Assembly (NCBI GenBank): GCA_043822065.1
Contig: JBDRCC010000020.1
Span: forward strand, 1-64,000
DNA length: 64,000 nucleotides
Source: JBDRCC01 sp043822065 [NCBI: archaeon]
GTDB taxonomy: Archaea > Undinarchaeota > CAZHTU01
Direction of reading: 5' to 3'
Positions 59,557-64,000 of this stretch are shown here, in pieces. Every line of letters begins with the position of its first letter. The stretch's first letter is position 1. Position numbers and translations under genes: made by a program. Below the pieces are notes generated by a model. The model had not been told where the DNA came from, searched no databases, and saw only the letters and a program-made list of their open reading frames with translations.

Positions 59557-59664
59557 ATGGCTTTCGTTGGTAGAACTCGATATCTAGAACTCTTGGTGGG
59601 GCTTGTTGATAACATCGAGCTAGGCATGACCCTGCCAAGGTTCCCGGTGCCGAGCCCGGACTAA
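59557..59664 (+). CDS. 35-residue frame ending in the duplicated gene tail
   Basis: A short frame from ATG at 59557 (MAFVGRTRYLELLVGLVDN) to TAA at 59662-59664. Its last 11 codons, T-L-PRFPVPSPD, copy the end of the gene at 57919. TTTATATC lies about 24 nt before the ATG, so it may be transcribed. It may be a relic of the original gene end rather than a protein gene. Confidence 0.35.
   Translation: MAFVGRTRYLELLVGLVDNIELGMTLPRFPVPSPD
59629..59664 (+). repeat. Orphan copy of the 3' tail of the gene at 57919
   Basis: 36 nt matching 58189-58224 with 30 identities. In that reading frame five of six differences are silent (Thr, Pro three times, Val) and one is Met/Leu; TAA is kept. The pattern is that of two coding ends that diverged under selection. 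Confidence 0.85.
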
Positions 59665-59697
59665 GCATTATATACTAAAATAGCTCATTAACAGGAT

Positions 59698-60744
59698 ATG
59701 GCGGCTTCACCAAAGCAGTTTATATCTCAGATAGAATCCAACAAGGAATACCTACGAATTGCGAAGATAGTTGTCGAAAGAACACTTGCTCTCAAGACAA
59801 CCGAGACGATTTCAATTTTTGCCGACAACGCAGCCGGTAAAATCGGTGCGGCAGTCTTCCTTGTTGCCGAAGGCATTGCAAAACAGGCGAACTTCAGGAT
59901 AATTGAGCACAGCTACGGCAAAAGGCCGATAATTGGGATCCCTACGGAAATTAAAGAGCTTACAGAGGCAAGCGATGTCGTAGTCTACGTCCTAGGCGAC
60001 CAGTACGGCGAAGAGCGCGCCGAAAACGGGATCCGGGCTTATTGGATGTTCGAATGGGCTCTCACTAAAAAGTTGGGCAGGTGCACCGGGATGCCTGGTA
60101 TCACTGAGCAGATGTTCCTTAATCTAGTCGACATAGACTACCAAAAATTAAAGGGGCGGGCGACCAAGATAGCAAAGCTCATCGCGGGGAGATACATACA
60201 CATTATTACCCCAGCCGGAACAGACCTAATATTTAGCCTCTTGAAAGCGGACGGCACCCCATGTGAGACAGACCCGGATATAGGCGAGAACCACGAGAAA
60301 GGCAAGCCTGGCGTCGCAAACATCCCCTGCGGGGAAATCTGCTATATGTATGAAATGAACACTAACCACTGCCACGGGACTGTAGTAATTGACGGTGCCA
60401 TCGGGGACTTTGGCCTTGTCGACCAGCCGCTAAGCTTTGATGTCTACAAGGGGAGGATACTCTTAGACACCATCAAAGGCGGCAAAGCTGCACAATACCT
60501 GAAGAATGAGATAAAGCGCTCCAAGGACGGCGAAGGCGCAGTCTTCAGCGAGCTGGGCATCGGCCTGAACGAAAAGGCAAAACTGCACCCCAACCTGAAC
60601 TGCCTTGAGGCGGAGAAGATATGGGGCACGGTCCACGTCGCATTTGGGCGCAAGGTGCACAACGACTGCGTCCTCAAAAACCCCAAGGTCATCGCACTTA
60701 AGCCGGAGACCGTAAAGGAGCAGAAGGAAAGCTGGAAAATCTGA
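59698..60744 (+). CDS. M29-type (leucyl aminopeptidase T-like) metallopeptidase
   Basis: A 348-residue protein with the M29 pattern: NIPCGEICYM (Glu), a VVIDGAIGD segment, SELGIGLNEKA (Glu) and GTVHVAFGRKVHNDC (His, His, Asp). It shares MPGITEQMFLNLVDIDYQKL with the product at 61945. It should be a metal-dependent aminopeptidase. A TATTATATAC-type TATA lies 26 nt upstream. Confidence 0.83.
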   Translation: MAASPKQFISQIESNKEYLRIAKIVVERTLALKTTETISIFADNAAGKIGAAVFLVAEGIAKQANFRIIEHSYGKRPIIGIPTEIKELTEASDVVVYVLGDQYGEERAENGIRAYWMFEWALTKKLGRCTGMPGITEQMFLNLVDIDYQKLKGRATKIAKLIAGRYIHIITPAGTDLIFSLLKADGTPCETDPDIGENHEKGKPGVANIPCGEICYMYEMNTNHCHGTVVIDGAIGDFGLVDQPLSFDVYKGRILLDTIKGGKAAQYLKNEIKRSKDGEGAVFSELGIGLNEKAKLHPNLNCLEAEKIWGTVHVAFGRKVHNDCVLKNPKVIALKPETVKEQKESWKI

Positions 60745-60779
60745 GCAATCCCCGAAGCATCTCGTTTTAGCTCAGATTT
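60737..60779. other. Inverted repeat at the end of the first M29 gene
   Basis: AAATCTGAGC (including the TGA stop) and GCTCAGATTT form 10-bp arms around a 23-nt loop. It could be a terminator-like hairpin or processing signal between the first two M29 genes. It is followed by the TATA box of the next gene. Confidence 0.55.
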
Positions 60780-60832
60780 CGCAGTGCAGAAACCGCAGTT
60801 TTTATATATGCCACTAGCAAATAGTATCTCTA

Positions 60833-61912
60833 ATGGGGAGCTTGCAACAGGGCGCATATAACGCAGTCAAAGTCTGCATGGGCGTCAAGAGGGGCGAAAG
60901 AGTCACAATAATAACTGACGACTCTGCAATGCAGATTGCAACCGCCCTCAGAACAGAAGCGGAGAAACTTAAAGCAAAGGTTTCTTTCTTCAACCTCGAT
61001 GATTTTGAGAACCGGAGGGCGAGCAAGAAAAACCTCCTTAAGAAGGCGCCGAAGGAAGTCCTCGAAGCCATAGAGGACTCGGACATCACTTTCTACAATG
61101 CCGCGGACAAGCAGTTTGGCTCGAATACCGAGGTCCAGGCTAGAATCAAGATATGGGAGCACGCCATACAATATGCCCGGCACGCCCACATGCCCGGAGT
61201 AAGTGTTAAGATGATGGAAACCGGCATGTGCGTCGACTACAAGAAAGTTCACAAAATTACGCACAAAGTCTACGGCGAGTTCCTGAAGGATGCAAAAAGC
61301 ATGCACATAGCATCCAGGGCAGGAACAGACTTAGCCATCATGTTCGGGCCGACAAACAAGTACCCAGATGCCAGATGGCGCGCCTGCGGCGGGCTTTACC
61401 ACAAGAAAGGCGAGAGCGGAAACCTCCCGGAGGGCGAGGTATTCACCTGCCCGATTCGTGTCAATGGCGACCTTGTCTTCGACGGCTGCATCGGGGAGTT
61501 GTCCAAGGACGACCTTGAGGAGACAAACCAGGTAATAAGCATGAAGGTGGTGGACAGCTTTTGTGAGCGGGACAGCATAAACTGCCGCAACAAGGACCTC
61601 GAGTCGGCTTACAGGAACTACCTTTCCAAGCATCAGAATTCTTACCGAGTTGGCGAGATAGGCGTCGGGACCAATGTACTTTTGAGGAAATACGGCTTCG
61701 TCGGGCACATGCTCCAGGACGAGAAATACCCGGGCATCCACATTGCCTTCGGGGAGTCAAGCCCTGACGACACCGGCATCAGCTGGGAGAAGGAAGGCGG
61801 CGACCCGCCGACGCACATAGACGGCTTCATAAAACACGCCACGCTTGATGTCACGGACAAGGACGGAACGACAAAGCGGCTCCTCAAGAACGGAAAATTC
61901 GTTTTCGAGTGA
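60833..61912 (+). CDS. M29-type aminopeptidase, second copy
   Basis: A 359-residue paralogue with NLPEGEVFTCP, GEIGVGTNVLLR, GIHIAFGESSPDD and PPTHIDGF. A region with MPGVSVKMMETGM resembles MPGITEQMF. The sequence is quite diverged from the copies on either side, so the genes are not recent duplicates. TTTTTATATATG lies about 27 nt upstream. Its TGA stop abuts the orphan copy of the topA tail. Confidence 0.83.
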   Translation: MGSLQQGAYNAVKVCMGVKRGERVTIITDDSAMQIATALRTEAEKLKAKVSFFNLDDFENRRASKKNLLKKAPKEVLEAIEDSDITFYNAADKQFGSNTEVQARIKIWEHAIQYARHAHMPGVSVKMMETGMCVDYKKVHKITHKVYGEFLKDAKSMHIASRAGTDLAIMFGPTNKYPDARWRACGGLYHKKGESGNLPEGEVFTCPIRVNGDLVFDGCIGELSKDDLEETNQVISMKVVDSFCERDSINCRNKDLESAYRNYLSKHQNSYRVGEIGVGTNVLLRKYGFVGHMLQDEKYPGIHIAFGESSPDDTGISWEKEGGDPPTHIDGFIKHATLDVTDKDGTTKRLLKNGKFVFE

Positions 61913-61928
61913 TTATTTCTTGCCCCAG
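61913..61928 (-). repeat. Orphan copy of the topA 3' tail
   Basis: 16 nt that match 63169-63184 (end of the topoisomerase gene, WGKK then stop) at 15 positions; the only change is stop TAA against TAG. It starts immediately after the TGA of the M29 gene at 60833-61912. Confidence 0.75.
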
Positions 61929-61944
61929 CCTCGCTAATCCCTAC

Positions 61945-63111
61945 CTACTTGCTTATTACCCACTTGCCTTTCAGGTTAATGCCGGAGGTGCCTTGCAGTA
62001 TCAGTTTGTCACCGATATAAATCGCGGGATTGTACATGAGGTAGTCACAGTGCGTCTTAGAGCCAAATCCCAAGTGGCATGTCCCAACTGCCTTCTCTGC
62101 CTCTAGCAGGGTCGTACCCTTGTAGATACTAGCATTTGGATTAGTGCCTATGCCAACTTCGAATAGGACGCCCCTGTCATTAGGCTCTCCTGCAACAAAC
62201 TCCTTCATCCACTCCGTCGCGTCATCCCTTGCGGGGTCAACCGCCTCTATGGTCCCTTCGAGTATACGCCCGCTCTGGACCTCAAACCTAATCGGTCCAT
62301 CCAATATCCCGCCAGTTTCCTCTTCCTTATACATCCCACTCAAGCCGTCAATAACAACAACGCCGCTGGCTTGCATGTAATCGACAGGCTCCCAGAAAGT
62401 TTCGCCGCCTGGCAAATTCCTCATGTTCTTCACTTTGGTAATATCTCCATTGCTTAAGTCCACTTTACTCTTCCCGCCAAAGAGCCTTATTTTCTTTCCG
62501 GTCACCAGGCTTACCTTGATGTCGGTGCCAGCAGGAGTCCTTATGCGGACATTTTCCTTGTCATTCAATAAGTCCCGTATCGTTTCACAATTTTTTTGTA
62601 TTTCTTTGTAATCTATATCTATCAATGTCGTATACATCTTCTCAGTTATGCCTGGCATCGGGACGCACCGGGTGGCATCTTCTTCCTTTAAGTGCCGCGG
62701 ATACTTCTTGCGGGTATCATCAAAGTTCTTGGATAGCAGCAGCGCCCACACCTGCCTGACTTCCCCCTTCACTATGTCCTCCCCGCCGCTTATCCCATAG
62801 ATGACAATGTCCGCAGATTTGCACTCGTCAATTAAGCGGTCCCCTGGCTTAACTGGGCTCTTCGGGTCGTCAAGGGATAGCGGAACTTTTTTTCCGTAGA
62901 ATGCTGCTGTGCGGTAGCCCTTTTTTATTTCTATGTCGCCGCCATCCACCACGGTTAGGTAAACGTGGCCGCTAATCTTGCGTGCCTCTTCATAAAGGCT
63001 GATAAACATGCTCCTGTGCGCCTTATCCGTGAAAATTAGCAGCTTTTCGTCCTTTCTAAGGCCTATTGCTTCCTTTACAATCCTTGAGCTTGCGCTTTTC
63101 AGGCTTGCCAT
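61945..63111 (-). CDS. M29-type aminopeptidase, third copy (opposite strand)
   Basis: A 388-residue paralogue with NLPGGETFWEP, FEVGIGTNPNASIY, GTCHLGFGSKTHCDY and MPGITEKMYTTLIDIDYKEI. It lies within the segment between the topA tail and its orphan copy, in the same direction as topA. It is visibly more A/T-rich than topA. TTATATACC about 34 nt upstream may be its promoter. Confidence 0.83.
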   Translation of the reverse strand: MASLKSASSRIVKEAIGLRKDEKLLIFTDKAHRSMFISLYEEARKISGHVYLTVVDGGDIEIKKGYRTAAFYGKKVPLSLDDPKSPVKPGDRLIDECKSADIVIYGISGGEDIVKGEVRQVWALLLSKNFDDTRKKYPRHLKEEDATRCVPMPGITEKMYTTLIDIDYKEIQKNCETIRDLLNDKENVRIRTPAGTDIKVSLVTGKKIRLFGGKSKVDLSNGDITKVKNMRNLPGGETFWEPVDYMQASGVVVIDGLSGMYKEEETGGILDGPIRFEVQSGRILEGTIEAVDPARDDATEWMKEFVAGEPNDRGVLFEVGIGTNPNASIYKGTTLLEAEKAVGTCHLGFGSKTHCDYLMYNPAIYIGDKLILQGTSGINLKGKWVISK

Positions 63112-63168
63112 CTGCGTTGTCTTAAATGTTTTGTATCCTGCGGTATATAACTCTTTGTGTCGCTTACG

Positions 63169-64000
63169 CTATTTCTTGCCCCAGTCGGCCTTCGATTTGC
63201 ATTTCGGGTCTATGCACATCTCCCACGGCCTCTTGCCGCGGTTTATTACCTTGATGACCGGCTTGCCGCACTCCTTGCATACCTTGCCCTCACCCTTTAT
63301 CAGCCCTCCCTGCGGGAGCGGGTAGCTATTGCTGCACTTCGGGTAGTTTGAGCAGCCAGCAAACCGTTTCTTCGAAACCTTTGCACGGATTATCCTCAGC
63401 TCGCCCTCGCCGCAGGCTGGGCACTTCCCTATTGCCTTCTCCGCCTTTTTCGTCTCTATGTATGAGGACTGGAGCTCCCTTCCGATTTCAAGCTCGTCCT
63501 CCTTGAATTTTGACAGGACTTCCGTCAGGATGGTCTTCGCGTCCTCAAGAACGTCTTCCTGCCTCATCTTGCCGGACTGTATTGCCTCCATGTCATCCTC
63601 AAACTTCCGCGTCAGCGCGGGGTCTATTATCTGCGGGACGTGCTTCTCGAGCGTGGAAATGATGTTCATCCCGAGCTCCGTGACTTCTATCGACCTGCCC
63701 GTGATGTAGTTCCTGTCCTGCAGGGTGGTTATTATCTGCGCCCTCGTCGACTTTGTCCCGAGCACGAGCGAGTCAAGCTTCCTTATGAGGGACGCCTCAG
63801 TGTACCTTGCAGGCGGCTGGGTCTGCTTTTCGTGCAGCTCTATCCCAAGCACATTTAGACTGCCACCCTTTGACAGGTCAGGTATCTCGTCCTCCTTCAG
63901 CCCGACGTATGGCTCATACAATACGTGCCAGCCCTTCTCGACAGTCCTTGTCCCCTTGGAGATGAACGGCTCTTCCGCGACGAGTATCCTTGCGGCTACG
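63169..64000 (-). CDS. topA: DNA topoisomerase I (type IA), C-terminal part
   Basis: The frame is open to the window edge, so the N terminus with the catalytic tyrosine is missing here. The visible part has YTEASLIRKLDSLVLGTKSTRAQIITTLQDRNYI (core EASLIRKLDSLVLGTKSTRA), typical of type IA topoisomerases, and two zinc ribbons: CPACG..CSNYPKC and CKECG..CIDPKC. The last codons are duplicated at 61913. Confidence 0.93.
   Translation of the reverse strand, partial: VAARILVAEEPFISKGTRTVEKGWHVLYEPYVGLKEDEIPDLSKGGSLNVLGIELHEKQTQPPARYTEASLIRKLDSLVLGTKSTRAQIITTLQDRNYITGRSIEVTELGMNIISTLEKHVPQIIDPALTRKFEDDMEAIQSGKMRQEDVLEDAKTILTEVLSKFKEDELEIGRELQSSYIETKKAEKAIGKCPACGEGELRIIRAKVSKKRFAGCSNYPKCSNSYPLPQGGLIKGEGKVCKECGKPVIKVINRGKRPWEMCIDPKCKSKADWGKK

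Noticed and set aside
22348-63184. Tail copies explained by ordinary transposon target-site duplications
   Set aside because: Lengths vary from 16 to 39 nt, the breakpoints are always at gene ends, and differences are almost all silent, unlike TSDs of one transposon.
1-64000. CRISPR arrays, prophage or transposase genes
   Set aside because: No regularly spaced repeats, no transposase or integrase motifs and no phage structural genes were seen.

Overview
The window is archaeal and chromosomal. It holds a fibrillarin/Nop5 pair, ribosomal protein S17e, archaemetzincin, Elp3, archaeal-type TATA boxes about 26 nt upstream of many leaderless start codons, and a large stock of class III (prepilin-like) signal peptides. 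The many tiny membrane proteins, short intergenic gaps and a short Nop5 suggest a small-genome archaeon, possibly of the DPANN group. The class II lysyl-tRNA synthetase and the [FeFe]-hydrogenase maturases HydE and HydG fit that reading. The lineage is inference only.

Layout. 1-4.9 kb: two oligosaccharide repeat-unit polymerase paralogues, a tRNA-Gly that overlaps one of them, a stop-interrupted methyltransferase, two small CxC-tailed membrane proteins and a YbaK protein. 4.9-7.6 kb: an array of seven class III signal-peptide proteins with cysteine-rich C termini. 7.6-14.9 kb: kinase-like protein, secreted Lon-type protease, SLC13 transporter operon, archaemetzincin, C/D-box RNP genes, S17e. 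14.9-21.5 kb: pilin-like proteins with a TadC-type platform protein, PAP2 phosphatase, secreted and coiled-coil proteins. 21.5-26.7 kb: PdxS-like protein, CPBP protease, gamma carbonic anhydrase, COG0701 permease with a CCC-tailed peptide, thioredoxin/DsbD fusion. 26.7-30 kb: ABC/DUF2318 operon and a membrane-bound regulator. 30-34 kb: threonine-to-glycine pathway, cyclophilin, aminotransferase. 34-37.7 kb: GNAT/CoA-binding fusion, HydG, HypC-HydE fusion. 37.7-40.4 kb: DtxR regulator with FeoA/FeoB. 40.4-43.7 kb: eight-gene operon of DUF5320, split permease, NifX-like, DUF134 and radical SAM genes. 43.7-50.2 kb: TspO, a 1715-residue LamG surface protein, a P-type ATPase fragment, tRNA-Ser. 50.2-58.2 kb: LysS, site-2 protease, Elp3, SppA, TrmB, Prs-RpiA. 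58.2-63.1 kb: an island of four metallo-aminopeptidase genes. 63.2 kb to the edge: topoisomerase I.

Two features deserve most attention. First, six places carry an orphan second copy of the last 5-13 codons and stop codon of a neighbouring gene. The copy is separated from the intact gene by either a short hairpin-bearing insert or a whole aminopeptidase gene. Almost all differences between copies are synonymous, including stop-for-stop changes, so both copies look like former coding ends. This resembles repeated integration at the 3' ends of protein genes with restoration of the gene tail, or recombination with a related strain; a chimeric assembly must also be excluded. Second, the cysteine-tailed pilin-like array may encode a disulfide- or metal-dependent surface structure.

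Functional themes. Iron and thiol redox handling recurs (DtxR-FeoAB, DUF2318-ABC-DsbD, NifX-like operon, Cys-rich peptides). So do surface structures (pilins, LamG protein, polymerases) and peptide use (four aminopeptidases, proteases, Thr to Gly catabolism). No intergenic stretch exceeds about 300 bases without a gene, and no CRISPR array, IS element or replication origin was recognised.
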